A stretch of 64,000 bases of DNA from Paenibacillus_V sp046244365 (GTDB lineage Bacteria > Bacillota > Bacilli > Paenibacillales > NBRC-103111). The translations under genes and the position numbers were made by a program. The DNA is taken from contig NZ_CP176395.1 in assembly GCF_046244365.1 (NCBI RefSeq), positions 682,001 to 746,000 on the forward strand, given 5' to 3'. Positions 17,446 through 26,666 of this stretch are shown here, piece by piece (position 1 is the first letter of the stretch; every line of letters begins with the position of its first letter). The notes beneath the pieces are model-generated. The model saw only the letters and a program-made list of their open reading frames with translations. It was not told the origin of the DNA and did not search any database.

Positions 17446-17450
17446 TTTAT

Positions 17451-17526
17451 GAGGCATTAGCTCAGTTGGTAGAGCACCTGACTTTTAATCAGGGTGTCGT
17501 AGGTTCGAGTCCTACATGCCTCACCA
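17451..17526 (+). tRNA. tRNA-Lys (TTT)
   Basis: A 76-base cloverleaf with CCA. GAGGCAT pairs with ATGCCTC, anticodon loop CTTTTAA gives TTT. Confidence 0.97.
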
Positions 17527-17550
17527 GTTTTTTCATATCCCTCGTAACAT

Positions 17551-17635
17551 GCGGTCGTGGTGGAACGGCAGACACACCATCTTGAGGGGGTGGCGCCCAT
17601 TGGGTGTGCGGGTTCAAATCCCGCCGACCGCACCA
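17551..17635 (+). tRNA. tRNA-Leu (GAG), integration target
   Basis: An 85-base class II cloverleaf with CCA. GCGGTCG pairs with CGACCGC, and anticodon stem CCATC/GGTGG encloses TTGAGGG, giving GAG. It is the only intact copy: its last 54 bases recur at 30548 and 39094 as element boundaries, so the tRNA is kept whole at the left end of the array. Confidence 0.97.
17582..17635 (+). repeat. att repeat copy 1 (tRNA-Leu 3' end)
   Basis: A 54-base segment from the anticodon loop to CCA. It is identical to copy 2 at 30548-30601 and to copy 3 at 39094-39148 apart from one extra G. This is the left attachment site of the accessory region. Confidence 0.93.
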
Positions 17636-17651
17636 TACATATTTAAAGCGT

Positions 17652-17679
17652 AAAGCCTTGATATATAAGGGCTTTTTTT
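17652..17679 (+). terminator. Terminator after tRNA-Leu
   Basis: AAAGCCTT pairs with AAGGGCTTT across a TATATA-containing loop and ends in a T run. A slightly decayed version of the same stretch lies just after att copy 3. Confidence 0.75.
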
Positions 17680-17730
17680 GTTTTATAACAGACAAAATTG
17701 AAATGTAGTACAGGACCGGTTTTTGAAGCG

Positions 17731-17751
17731 TTGATGTAAAATTGATGTAAA
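17731..17751 (+). repeat. Arm-type direct repeats, left end of segment A
   Basis: TTGATGTAAA at 17731-17740 and 17742-17751, spaced 11 bases (one helical turn), 96 bases inside att copy 1. The same pair with the same spacing occurs near the right end. Confidence 0.65.
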
Positions 17752-17837
17752 AAATCGAAAGAGAGTTACGGATTACAGCCTAAAAAAACGGATAGAAAAG
17801 AAAAAAGCAAGGGGGTCAGCCTGCATGAAAAATGTGA

Positions 17838-18218
17838 TCAGTTTATTTGTTTGTGCATTCGTTGAGAAAACAGGGAATCGAATTGATCGGCAGCGGCCTG
17901 ATCAGCTTCCTGCAAAGCATGAGCATATATATTTAACGTTGTTGTTATATCTGCATGGCCTAGCCTGCTTGATATGATTTTCGCGTGAACTCCTTGGTTT
18001 AGAAGCAATGTTGCCGAAGTATGCCTTAGATCGTGGAATCGAATATACTTTAGATTGTTTCGTTTAATAAACCTTCCCCAATAATTATTTACGCTGAAGG
18101 GGCTAATTGGCTTGCCATTCCACGCAGTAAATAAAAAGAAGTATTCTCCACCCTCCCACAATTCGGAGGCTTTCATTCGTTCCTTGTTGCAGTGGAGCTT
18201 ATATTCCTTGAGCTTATG
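17838..18218 (-). pseudogene. Tyrosine integrase C-terminal remnant
   Basis: Catalytic half of a Tn916/ICEBs1-like tyrosine recombinase. It reads HKLKEYKLHCNKERM, then SPFSVNNYWGRFI, the RHxxR box in FHDLRHTSATLLL, GHADITTTLNIYAH with the catalytic Tyr, and a normal C-terminus. The N-terminal and core-binding domains are missing. At about 18218 the similarity stops abruptly and coding sequence of another protein begins on the opposite strand. The longest standard-start frame runs 18176-17838 (112 residues). It lies next to tRNA-Leu, as integrases of this group do. Confidence 0.85.
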
Positions 18219-18328
18219 CCGACTGCGGACTATACGAAGAGGCTGTCGAAGTGTTGAATCGGGTCGTCCAAGATGCCGGGACGGATGCGTATCCGCTGCT
18301 GCACTACATTGACATCGCTCATTGTTGA
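18218..18328 (+). pseudogene. 3'-terminal gene fragment, possibly a DUF5107/TPR-type protein
   Basis: An open frame without start reads ADCGLYEEAVEVLNRVV and ends PLLHYIDIAHC before TGA at 18326. The pattern looks like the TPR-rich C-terminus of DUF5107-type carbohydrate-associated proteins; that family assignment is tentative. It abuts the truncated integrase exactly, which suggests a deletion joined the two. Confidence 0.5.
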
Positions 18329-18395
18329 ATTTGGTGTATAATTATTAGACATAATAATGACACCGTTTTCATAAACGGGAAGAGGAGCACTTCTT

Positions 18396-20702
18396 TTGCG
18401 AAGAATGATATTGAGGTTGAGACCGTTTTTGTTTTCGGGAAAATACTACGCCAGACTGTTCGGGTTCGGCTTAATGACGGTTTGCATCCCGATCGTATTG
18501 GCTTCGTTTCTGGCCTACTCCATTTTGTCACGTAATTTGGAGGAGCAGGTGAAACGGGCAAATCTGCAGACGATGCTGCAAATTCAGGCGCGAATCGACG
18601 CCGAACTCAATGCGGTAGTGAAGGCTACCCGCGGCTTAGTGTTTGATAGCTCCATACAGAAGTTTATTTATAATACGGATATGAACGATTATACGGAAAT
18701 GATGAATGTCCAAAAAATGCTTTCTGCTCTGGGACGTTCTATAGAGTATTCACCCCGTATCGGGTTGCTTTTGCCTAACCAAAAAATCGAGTTGACCACG
18801 ACCGTCGGTTTCGAGCGGATTGACGATCCAGCTGGGAAATATCCGTTTGTCGGAACGAATAAACAGGATTCGCCGATGAGATGGATCCCGAACAATCAGG
18901 AGGGAAGTGGATCATTTACGTTCGTACAGTCTCTTCCCGCCATTTCCAACACCCCGCAGGCGTATTTGACCGTCGATTTGAATAGAAGCGCTATGGCTGA
19001 CATCATGAATACCGGCGGGCTTGGAGAGTATGGGCGCATGATGGTGATAAGCGAATCGGGTACCGTTGTATCGCTGATCGAACGATCGAAAGACGGTCAA
19101 ACCCTTGAGTCGGACGCAGCTTGGAAGACAAACATATTGAACGCCTCCGAGAAAACCGGGTTTTATAAGGATAGTTCCCGTAATACGATGTCCGTCTTTA
19201 CCAAATCGTCCGTAAACGGTTGGATAACCGTACTCGATTTTCCGCTTGCCGAGTTGGACGGGCAGAGAGCCAATGTTGCCAGACTGACCGTTATCGTGTG
19301 CTTAGGCGCACTGGCGCTAGGTATGCTTCTTCTATATATCAACTCGCGTAAGCTATATGCGCCGATCCGCAAGCTGCTTGGCCAGGAGCAAACTGCCGGG
19401 GATGCGCATTCCACCAAAATCGACGAGTGGACGTGGATTCGGAACAACTGGGATCAGTTGAAGCTTCAAGTCGGTAATCTCCGCGAACAATCTAGCCGCA
19501 ACGCGCCGCTTTTGCGCGATGTTTTTTTCATGAACATGGTGTATGGTCATTATGCCCATGAATCGTTGGAACGGCTGGCGGAATTGTGCAATCACCACGG
19601 TGTAAGCGCGCATGCCAAGTGGAAAGTGTTCGTGGTCGAAGCCGAAAATCACGAGCTGTACGATAAATTCCGCAAAGAGGACAGGCAGCTTATTTTGCTC
19701 GCCATCTCAAGCATATGTCAGGATATTGCCAACCAGCACAACATCAAGGCGTACTTCGTAAATGGGGTGGAAGCGGCACAGGTTATCGTCGTGCTGCAAA
19801 TGTCCACGGAATGGTCGGACAAGCAGCTTTCCGCGGTCTCCTACCAAGTGTGCGAATCGGTTCGTATGTCGATCGACACGTATTTGAAATTTAATGCCTC
19901 TGTCGGCATGGGCAATACGTACAATAATATTCAGAATGTCCGTCTGTCTTGTATGGAAGCGATGGAAGCGCTAAAGTACCGGATCGTAAAAGGAGGAAAC
20001 CGGACGATCGGCATTCAGGATTTGCGGCCGGACAGGGATGCGTTGCGCTACCCGTTCGAGCTTGAGGCAACCGTCATGCGGGAACTGCAGAACGGTGACA
20101 GGGTACGTACGCTAGAAGCGTTTGCAGTGTTCGCGCAAACGATCACGAGCAGGGATTATCCGGTTTCGCAGGTATATCAGGCCTTCCACATGCTGTACGT
20201 GTCTTTCTTCCATAAATTGAAGGAGCTGTCGGACGAAGGGGTTCATCAATTAGCCGAAACCGGTGCCTTCGAGCGGATCAGCGCCAGCAAGACGGTAGCC
20301 GAGATTGAAACCTGGTTCCGGGACGTCATTTTTCCGATTTTATTCCCGATTTTTGAAGAAGCGATCGACGGTAAGGGCAAGCATCTGGTGGAACGGGCCA
20401 AAAAGTACATGATCGAATCGATCGATCTGGATCATACGCTTCAATCCGTTGCAAGCTATGTCGACTTGAGCTCCTCCTATTTTAGCAGAATGTTTCAAAA
20501 ATATACCGGACAAAGCTTCACGAGTTATATAGCGGAGCTGAAAATCGAACGAGCCAAGGAGCTTCTGCTCCATACAAACGAGCCCATAGCAGTTATAGCT
20601 GAGAAAATTAATTATACGGAGCGATCGTTCCGCCGCGTCTTCAAAAATTTGACCGGTCATTCACCGGCTACTTTTCGCGAACAGGGCCAAAAGCCGCGCT
20701 AA
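18396..20702 (+). CDS. Membrane-anchored AraC-family regulator (YesN/YtdP type)
   Basis: One-component sensor-regulator of 768 residues. TM1 is at about 22-44 and TM2 at about 293-315, with an extracellular sensor domain between, a cytoplasmic linker with a GGDEF-like degenerate domain, and a C-terminal pair of AraC HTH motifs (LQSVASYVDLSSSYFSRMF and IAEKINYTERSFRRVFKNLTG). TTG at 18396 is preferred: GAGGAG lies 8 bases upstream, while ATG 18405 would be 17 away. It precedes an LplB/LplC/LplA-type transporter, which it probably controls in response to an extracellular saccharide. Confidence 0.9.
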   Translation: MRRMILRLRPFLFSGKYYARLFGFGLMTVCIPIVLASFLAYSILSRNLEEQVKRANLQTMLQIQARIDAELNAVVKATRGLVFDSSIQKFIYNTDMNDYTEMMNVQKMLSALGRSIEYSPRIGLLLPNQKIELTTTVGFERIDDPAGKYPFVGTNKQDSPMRWIPNNQEGSGSFTFVQSLPAISNTPQAYLTVDLNRSAMADIMNTGGLGEYGRMMVISESGTVVSLIERSKDGQTLESDAAWKTNILNASEKTGFYKDSSRNTMSVFTKSSVNGWITVLDFPLAELDGQRANVARLTVIVCLGALALGMLLLYINSRKLYAPIRKLLGQEQTAGDAHSTKIDEWTWIRNNWDQLKLQVGNLREQSSRNAPLLRDVFFMNMVYGHYAHESLERLAELCNHHGVSAHAKWKVFVVEAENHELYDKFRKEDRQLILLAISSICQDIANQHNIKAYFVNGVEAAQVIVVLQMSTEWSDKQLSAVSYQVCESVRMSIDTYLKFNASVGMGNTYNNIQNVRLSCMEAMEALKYRIVKGGNRTIGIQDLRPDRDALRYPFELEATVMRELQNGDRVRTLEAFAVFAQTITSRDYPVSQVYQAFHMLYVSFFHKLKELSDEGVHQLAETGAFERISASKTVAEIETWFRDVIFPILFPIFEEAIDGKGKHLVERAKKYMIESIDLDHTLQSVASYVDLSSSYFSRMFQKYTGQSFTSYIAELKIERAKELLLHTNEPIAVIAEKINYTERSFRRVFKNLTGHSPATFREQGQKPR

Positions 20703-20723
20703 ATGAAATCGAAGCCATCCTCT

Positions 20724-20750
20724 GCCGCCTTAAAAGGGCGGTCTTTTTTT
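20724..20750 (+). terminator. Terminator after the AraC regulator
   Basis: GCCGCCTT pairs with AAGGGCGG and is followed by seven T. It separates the regulator from the transporter operon. Confidence 0.85.
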
Positions 20751-21030
20751 GTTTTTTTGACCGTTAGGTGCGTAAATAAAGACCGCACCTGGCCCGCAAG
20801 CCTGATGCAGCGCGCCTTCTCCGAATGAATGTCAAAAGCATCAAATAGTCTCTTACGGCGCCGCTTCAACATTGATTATGCTCGGATGGACAGCAGGAGG
20901 TATCCGCCCATAACGGACCGGAAACATCTGAAGATAATAAAGCTTCCAAGCTTTACCTTGCTAATGGGGAATGCTATATGGGGGGGCTTAAGAGGAGGAG
21001 AAGACAATCGTACCGTCAAGCGAAACGACC
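20751..21030 (+). other. Leader of the sugar transporter operon
   Basis: No gene recognised. AGGAGGAG at 20993-21000 is a strong ribosome site, but the nearest standard in-frame start of the following permease, GTG 21031, is 30 bases away. The operon promoter presumably lies in this stretch; none was identified. Confidence 0.45.
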
Positions 21031-21969
21031 GTGATACGGGGAATACATGATTCCCGTCGGCAAGCGAACCGCTTGTGGAAGCGAGTAGTGAAACATAAGT
21101 ACATTTACTTACTTGCTTTGCCTAGCGTCATTTATTTTCTCGTATTTAAATACGTACCGATGTGGGGGATCTTGCTTGCTTTTCAAGAATACAGCCCGTA
21201 TAAAGGATTTTTTGGGAGTGAATGGGTCGGTCTTGAGCATTTTGAAACTTTGTTTACCCACGATATGTTTTGGGTACTGTTGAGGAACACGCTGGGTATC
21301 AACCTCATGAATCTCATTTTTTTCTTTCCGCTACCTATCGTTCTGGCCCTGATGTTGAACGAGGTCAAGATCGAACCGGTGAAGCGCGTTATTCAATCCA
21401 TCGTTTATTTGCCCCATTTTTTGTCGATGGTCATTATTGTAGGATTTACGTATTTCTTCTTATCTACCGATATTGGCTTGGTAAACAAGGGATTGACGGC
21501 AATGGGCTTCGAACCGGTCAGCTTTCTGACGAATCCGAATTATTTCTGGGGCTTGCTGACAGCGCAAAGCATTTGGAAGGAAGTAGGCTGGGGAACGATC
21601 ATTTTTTTGGCGGCCATCGCGGGGGTAGATCAGCAACTTTATGAAGCTGCCATCGTGGACGGTGCGGGAAGATTGCGCCGGCTGTGGCATATTACGCTTC
21701 CGGCTATCCGCAGCACGATTGTCATTCTGCTTATCATGAGGGTCGGGCACATGATGGATGTCGGCTTCGAGCAAGTACTGCTTATGTTGAATCCGCTCGT
21801 TATGCCGGTTGGCGAAGTGTTCGATACTTATGTGTACAAGCAGGGAATCTTATCCGGTCAAACGAGCTATAGCATTGCCGTAGGCTTATTCAAGTCGATT
21901 GTCGGGCTCGTGCTTGTCGTGTTGGCGAACCGTTTGGCGAAAAAATTCGGAGAAGAAGGTTTATATTAA
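21031..21969 (+). CDS. ABC sugar transporter permease (LplB type)
   Basis: Inner-membrane permease of 312 residues with six predicted membrane helices. It starts with the family pattern KYIYLLALPSVIYFLVFKYVPMWG and carries the EAA loop (EAAIVDGAGRLRRLWHITLPAI) that docks the ATPase. It pairs with the next permease and lipoprotein. No ATPase is encoded here, as usual for this class, which shares a general MsmX-like ATPase. Start assignment is uncertain: GTG 21031 is the first standard codon, but the strong AGGAGGAG upstream would better serve an ATC codon at 21007. Confidence 0.9.
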   Translation: MIRGIHDSRRQANRLWKRVVKHKYIYLLALPSVIYFLVFKYVPMWGILLAFQEYSPYKGFFGSEWVGLEHFETLFTHDMFWVLLRNTLGINLMNLIFFFPLPIVLALMLNEVKIEPVKRVIQSIVYLPHFLSMVIIVGFTYFFLSTDIGLVNKGLTAMGFEPVSFLTNPNYFWGLLTAQSIWKEVGWGTIIFLAAIAGVDQQLYEAAIVDGAGRLRRLWHITLPAIRSTIVILLIMRVGHMMDVGFEQVLLMLNPLVMPVGEVFDTYVYKQGILSGQTSYSIAVGLFKSIVGLVLVVLANRLAKKFGEEGLY

Positions 21970-21997
21970 CTACCATAATGGAAAGGGTGCAAAGAAC

Positions 21998-22876
21998 ATG
22001 ACGGCGCGCAAGTCGCTTCTCGCATCGATTCCCGATGCTATCATTTATACGGTACTTATTGCGGCCGCTTTGGCGATGCTGTTTCCGTTCGTTTACGTCA
22101 TCGCCGTATCATTTACCGATCCGGCCGTTTACGTGGCCGGTGATGTGATATTATTTCCGAAGCAGTGGTCGCTCGATTCCTACCGGTACATTTTATCATC
22201 CAGCAGCTTTCTTTATTCGCTTCGCTCTACTGTTTTCATTACAGTGGTAGGGACGGTGCTGAACTTGGCATTCTCGACGACGTTCGCTTATGCCATGACC
22301 AAGAAAGAGTTGCCCGGACGGGGATTCATGCTGTCGTTGGTGCTTTTTACCTTCCTGTTTGGCGCCGGATTGGTACCGAATTTTCTGCTGATCCGAGAAC
22401 TGGGATTGCTTGATTCGCTATGGTCTCTTCTATTGCCGGGACTTACGAACGCATGGAGCGTTTTCGTGCTAAAATCGTTCTTCCAAGGGCTGCCCGACAG
22501 TTTGGAGGAAGCGGCGCTCATCGACGGCTGCAACGAACTGAAAGTATTTTACCGGATCATCCTTCCCTTATCGCTGCCGGCATTGGCCGCTTTCGGCTTG
22601 TTCTTCGCGGTGGGGCACTGGAATACGTATTTTTCCGCCGTCATGTACATTCAAGATGCGCACAAATGGCCGCTGCAGGTTTTGCTTCAGCAACTGATGG
22701 TCAGCCAGTCGGCAATCGGCAACGCAGAAGTGAGAGAAACGCTGGAGCATACACTTCCCGAGGAAACGGTGAAGATGGCTGCGCTGGTTGTCGTCATGGT
22801 TCCGATATTGGCGGTCTATCCCTTCCTGCAAAAATATTTTGCCAAGGGAGTTCTGCTTGGCTCAGTGAAGGGTTGA
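21998..22876 (+). CDS. ABC sugar transporter permease (LplC/YtcP type)
   Basis: Second permease, 292 residues. ATG at 21998 after GAAAGGGTG is chosen; the frame is open further upstream but overlaps the previous gene. Typical features are IPDAIIYTVLIAAALAMLFPF, the EAA loop (EEAALIDGCNELKVFYRIILPLSLPAL) and the C-terminal KYFAKGVLLGSVKG. It forms the heterodimeric channel with the preceding permease. Confidence 0.93.
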   Translation: MTARKSLLASIPDAIIYTVLIAAALAMLFPFVYVIAVSFTDPAVYVAGDVILFPKQWSLDSYRYILSSSSFLYSLRSTVFITVVGTVLNLAFSTTFAYAMTKKELPGRGFMLSLVLFTFLFGAGLVPNFLLIRELGLLDSLWSLLLPGLTNAWSVFVLKSFFQGLPDSLEEAALIDGCNELKVFYRIILPLSLPALAAFGLFFAVGHWNTYFSAVMYIQDAHKWPLQVLLQQLMVSQSAIGNAEVRETLEHTLPEETVKMAALVVVMVPILAVYPFLQKYFAKGVLLGSVKG

Positions 22877-22917
22877 CATAGGTTCATTATCCATATATCT
22901 AAGGAGGGTTTCTGACT

Positions 22918-24441
22918 ATGAAAGGGAAAAAATTAGTCAAAACAGCGGTACCGATGATGCTCGCATTCGGTCTCATCGCAGGCTGCGGCGGCGGAGGTTC
23001 AAGCAGCGGCACGGGGACCGATAACGGAAAGAAGGCAGACGGTCCGACGCCAATCAGCTTCACGACGATTCTTAATAATGGGGAACCGCCGGATTTAAAC
23101 GGTCCCGTTTACAAGGAAGTGGAGAAGCGGACGAACACCAAGCTGGACATTAAAGTGATACCGTCTACTAGCTATGGCGATAAGTTCAATCTGGCGCTTT
23201 CCTCGAACGAGCTGACTGACATCATGCTCATTGAGGACCCTTTTGGGGCAACGACCGTAAACGCGATCCGGCAGGGCGCTTTTATGGATCTTACCACGCT
23301 GCTGGGCGATTTCAAGAAGTATCCCAACCTAGCTAACATTCCGAAAGATATTTGGGAGAACTCCAAGGTAGACGGTAAAATTTATGGGGTTCCTCGTCCG
23401 CGCTCGCTAGCCGACCATACGATTTATATCCGCAAAGACTGGCTCGATAAGCTGAACCTGAAAATGCCGACGACGACAGACGATTTCTACAATGTGATGA
23501 AAGCGTTCGTCGAACAGGATCCGGACGGCAACGGCAAAGCGGATACGTTCGGTTATGCCGGCATCGGTCCTTCGATGTCCATTGTCGGGCCTCAGCTGTC
23601 GGTTGCGTTCGGCGCTTATAAACCGACGTTCGAAGGCGACAAAATGCTCCTGTCTTGGATGACCAAAGGGTATCGCGACTATTTGGAATATGCGCGTAAA
23701 ATGTATGCGATCAAGGCGCTGCCGCAAGAGTATTCGGTGTTGAAGGAAGACAAGCTTACAGCGGCAGGCAAGGTCGGAGCGCCGGCCAGCAACTTCCTGA
23801 ATTTGTGGAGGTTTCAGGAAGATACGAGGAAGGCCGATCCGAAGGCGGAGCTTGTCAATGTGCCGCCGCTTAAAGGCCCGGACGGTTATGCGAGCATCAA
23901 ATTTTCCGGCTATTACGGTATCCTGGCCATTTCCGCCAAAACGCCGAAGGACAAGATCGAGAAGTTGCTGCAATATTTGGACCAAGCGGCGTCTCCGGAG
24001 CTCAATGAGCTGAATTATTACGGCGTTGAAGGTATTCACTATACGAAAGAGAACGGCAAGATCAAAGTGAACGAAGAAGCAACGAAGAAAGATCCGTTTC
24101 TCAATGCTTTAATCGTTACGGGTATTTACGATAAGTACGCGAAGGCTGTCAACCTGTCGGCGCCGGATGAAATTAATGAACGGCAGAAGAAAATGGTGGA
24201 CGAATACATGGCCGTCGCAACGCCGAGTCCGACCCTCGGGCTAATCTCCGATACGAACGCCAAGCGGGGCGCGGATTTGTTTAAAGACAGAGATACCGTC
24301 ATGACCAAAGTCATCACAGGTCAATCGCCGATTGAAGAGTGGGATGCATATGTGAATAAAATGAAAGCCGACCCGGATGTGCAGAAAATCATGAAAGAGT
24401 ACGCCGACCAGTACAAGCTAAAAAATCCGGATAAAAAATAA
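22918..24441 (+). CDS. Extracellular solute-binding lipoprotein (LplA-like, family 1)
   Basis: Sugar-capture lipoprotein of 507 residues with a signal peptide and lipobox LIAGC (Cys about residue 22), then a Gly/Ser linker. The fold is recognisable from LALSSNELTDIMLIEDPFG, GKIYGVPRPRS, IYIRKDWLDKLNLKMPTT and DPDGNGKADTFGYAG, the last a calcium-loop-like motif common in these proteins. AGGAGGG precedes ATG 22918. The ligand is probably an oligosaccharide from a plant or glycan polymer, judged only from the GH95 and enolase neighbours. Confidence 0.92.
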   Translation: MKGKKLVKTAVPMMLAFGLIAGCGGGGSSSGTGTDNGKKADGPTPISFTTILNNGEPPDLNGPVYKEVEKRTNTKLDIKVIPSTSYGDKFNLALSSNELTDIMLIEDPFGATTVNAIRQGAFMDLTTLLGDFKKYPNLANIPKDIWENSKVDGKIYGVPRPRSLADHTIYIRKDWLDKLNLKMPTTTDDFYNVMKAFVEQDPDGNGKADTFGYAGIGPSMSIVGPQLSVAFGAYKPTFEGDKMLLSWMTKGYRDYLEYARKMYAIKALPQEYSVLKEDKLTAAGKVGAPASNFLNLWRFQEDTRKADPKAELVNVPPLKGPDGYASIKFSGYYGILAISAKTPKDKIEKLLQYLDQAASPELNELNYYGVEGIHYTKENGKIKVNEEATKKDPFLNALIVTGIYDKYAKAVNLSAPDEINERQKKMVDEYMAVATPSPTLGLISDTNAKRGADLFKDRDTVMTKVITGQSPIEEWDAYVNKMKADPDVQKIMKEYADQYKLKNPDKK

Positions 24442-24452
24442 GTTTAGAGCAT

Positions 24453-24498
24453 AACCAAGCCGTGCGTTTGCTGAAGAGCCCGGGCGGCTTGGTTTTTA
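24453..24498 (+). terminator. Terminator after the solute-binding protein
   Basis: AACCAAGCCG pairs with CGGCTTGGTT, followed by a T run. It may reduce rather than abolish transcription into the catabolic genes. Confidence 0.7.
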
Positions 24499-24570
24499 TT
24501 TTTTTTAAGAGAGCGGAGCATTTATGAAACCTTACAAGGCCAGGTGCGCGACGGACATTTAACCTACCTA

Positions 24571-24698
24571 GAAGGGCCGATGTCCGCTGGGATGAGGCGC
24601 TTGCGCTCTGGAATGCCTTTAACGGGCTTTGCCGTGTTTTTGGCAACGGTGTGCAGTTAAGGTTTTAGCTTGGATCGTGGGGATCTTTTGGACACCCT
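24571..24698 (+). pseudogene. Decayed fragment of a GH95-like gene (5' portion)
   Basis: These 128 bases match 26721-26849, which encode the N-terminal EGPIARWDEALPLGNG region of the intact hydrolase, at roughly three quarters of positions by eye. There is a one-base deletion near 24582 and an in-frame TAG near 24664. It ends right before the ribosome site of the SDR gene. It is a remnant of a second copy or of a rearrangement. Confidence 0.75.
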
Positions 24699-24713
24699 TG
24701 AAGGAGGGATTTT

Positions 24714-25484
24714 GTGCAACTGCAAGGAAAAGTAGCGATCATCACGGGAGGCGGATCTGGGATCGGCCAGTCGACCGCAGAGCTTTTCGCGGAACAGGGG
24801 GCCAAGGTAGCGATCGCGGACTGGAACGAGGAAAACGGCATACGCACGGTCCGGTCCATTGCCGGTAGAACGGCTGATTCCTCCAATGCAATATTCGTAA
24901 AAACAGATGTCTCGAACGCTGATGACGTGAAGCGGTTGGTAGAAATAACCGTAGATACGTTCGGTCACCTCGATATCGTGTTTAACAACGCGGCCGCCAT
25001 ATTACCAAAGTTTCTTGAAGACGTAGAGGAGCCGGAATGGAATAGGCTGATTGACATTAACTTGAAAAGCGTCTACTTAACGGCCAAGTATGCGATTCCG
25101 GAGCTGCGCAAAGCGAAAGGCTGCATCATCAGCATGGCATCGCTCAATGGGCTGATCGGGCAAAAGCAGAATGCCGTATACGCGGCCACGAAAGGCGGTA
25201 TCATCGCCATAACGAAAGCGCTTGCGCTTGATTACGCGCCGGACGGCGTGAGGGTCAACTGCATTTGTCCGGCGGGGGTGATGACACCTCTGCTCGAAAC
25301 GTGGATTAAACAGCAGCCCGATCCGACGGCAGCCCGGAGTACGCTAGATGACATGCATCCTCTCGGACGAACGGCATCTTCCGTGGAAATCGCTCAAGCC
25401 GTGTTGTTCCTCGCAAGCAATCAAGCGAGCTTTATTACCGGTGTAGCGCTCCCCGTTGAAGGCGGCGCTTCGCTAGGCTACTAA
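24714..25484 (+). CDS. Short-chain dehydrogenase/reductase
   Basis: NAD(P)-dependent oxidoreductase of 256 residues (classical SDR). TGGGSGIGQS is the cofactor motif near residue 12, NNAA is the structural motif, and the catalytic Ser (ISMASLNG) and YAATK Tyr/Lys follow. PVEGGASLGY is a typical C-terminus. GTG 24714 follows AAGGAGG by 6 bases. Next to an acid-sugar dehydratase-like gene and GH95, so oxidation of a free aldose such as L-fucose or a relative is plausible but unproven. Confidence 0.9.
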   Translation: MQLQGKVAIITGGGSGIGQSTAELFAEQGAKVAIADWNEENGIRTVRSIAGRTADSSNAIFVKTDVSNADDVKRLVEITVDTFGHLDIVFNNAAAILPKFLEDVEEPEWNRLIDINLKSVYLTAKYAIPELRKAKGCIISMASLNGLIGQKQNAVYAATKGGIIAITKALALDYAPDGVRVNCICPAGVMTPLLETWIKQQPDPTAARSTLDDMHPLGRTASSVEIAQAVLFLASNQASFITGVALPVEGGASLGY

Positions 25485-25509
25485 TTTATTTTCAGGAGGT
25501 TCCTATCAG

Positions 25510-26607
25510 ATGAAGATTACAAAAGTCGAATCGTTTATCCTGCACGTACCGATTACACCGCCCATCACCGACGCCATCAACGTGGCGACACATTGGGGAT
25601 TGGCGGGATTACGCATTTTTACCGACGAGGGGATTGTCGGAACCGGCTATACCGGAACGTGCGCGAATGGCGATGATTTGATTACTCAGACGATCGACCG
25701 TTATTACGCGCCGCTGCTTATCGGCAAGGACCCATTTATGGTAAGAGAGCTTTGGGACGACATGCGTTTCGGGAAGATGCACTGGATCGGACGCGCTGGC
25801 GTAACGCATATGGCGCTCGCCGCCGTAGATATCGCGCTATGGGACATTATGGCGAAAACGGCTAATCGGCCGCTGTGGCAATATCTTGGCGGGCATAAGT
25901 CCAAACGGATTAAAGCGTACAACACGAATGGCGGGTGGCTAAACTGGACGAAGGATCGCCTGCTCAAGGATGTAACAGAGATCGTAGAACAAGGGTTTAC
26001 CGGCGTCAAGATCAAGGTCGGCAAGCCCGATCCGCGCGAAGACTACGATCGCTGTAAGGCGGTAAGAAAGGCAATCGGCGATGACATCATTTTCATGATC
26101 GATGTTAACCAGCAATGGAACATCAATACGGCGATGACATGGGGCAAGCGATTGGAGGAATTTGATTTATTCTGGTTGGAAGAGCCGCTAAACCCCGACG
26201 ACATCCTCGGGCATCAAAAACTGGCAAATGCATTAAACGTCCCGATCGCGCTCGGTGAGCATGTTTATTCGAAATATGCATTCCGTGATTATATTCATCA
26301 GGGTGCCATCGAATACGTACAGGTTGATGTAACAAGGGTGGCGGGAGTCACCGAATGGCTACAGGTTGCCGGGCTGGCCGCTTCATACGATCTGCCGATC
26401 TGTCCGCATGTGGGGGATATGGGGCAAATCCATCAGCATCTGGTCGCTTCAACGCCGAATGCGATCATGCTGGAGTACATCCCATGGATCCGCCATATTT
26501 TCGTCGAACCGGCAACGGTTGTGGACGGACATTATGTGTTGCCGCAAATGCCAGGGGCATCGACTGACATTTTACCCAACTATTTTAACGAGTACCGTGT
26601 GAAATAG
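25510..26607 (+). CDS. Mandelate racemase/muconate-lactonizing-type enolase-superfamily enzyme
   Basis: Metal-dependent enzyme of 365 residues, likely an acid-sugar dehydratase. The barrel carries VKIKVG (general-base Lys), metal ligands in MIDVNQQW, WLEEPL and GEHV, and CPHVGD with the His expected of the mandelate racemase subgroup. AGGAGG precedes ATG 25510. Following an SDR, it fits an aldose to aldonate to 2-keto-3-deoxy-aldonate route. The substrate is unknown; no aldolase is adjacent. Confidence 0.88.
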   Translation: MKITKVESFILHVPITPPITDAINVATHWGLAGLRIFTDEGIVGTGYTGTCANGDDLITQTIDRYYAPLLIGKDPFMVRELWDDMRFGKMHWIGRAGVTHMALAAVDIALWDIMAKTANRPLWQYLGGHKSKRIKAYNTNGGWLNWTKDRLLKDVTEIVEQGFTGVKIKVGKPDPREDYDRCKAVRKAIGDDIIFMIDVNQQWNINTAMTWGKRLEEFDLFWLEEPLNPDDILGHQKLANALNVPIALGEHVYSKYAFRDYIHQGAIEYVQVDVTRVAGVTEWLQVAGLAASYDLPICPHVGDMGQIHQHLVASTPNAIMLEYIPWIRHIFVEPATVVDGHYVLPQMPGASTDILPNYFNEYRVK

Positions 26608-26666
26608 TGAATCGGATTAAATTGATTCCGTTTGAATGCATTTACATGAGAAGGAGAGATGAGACG

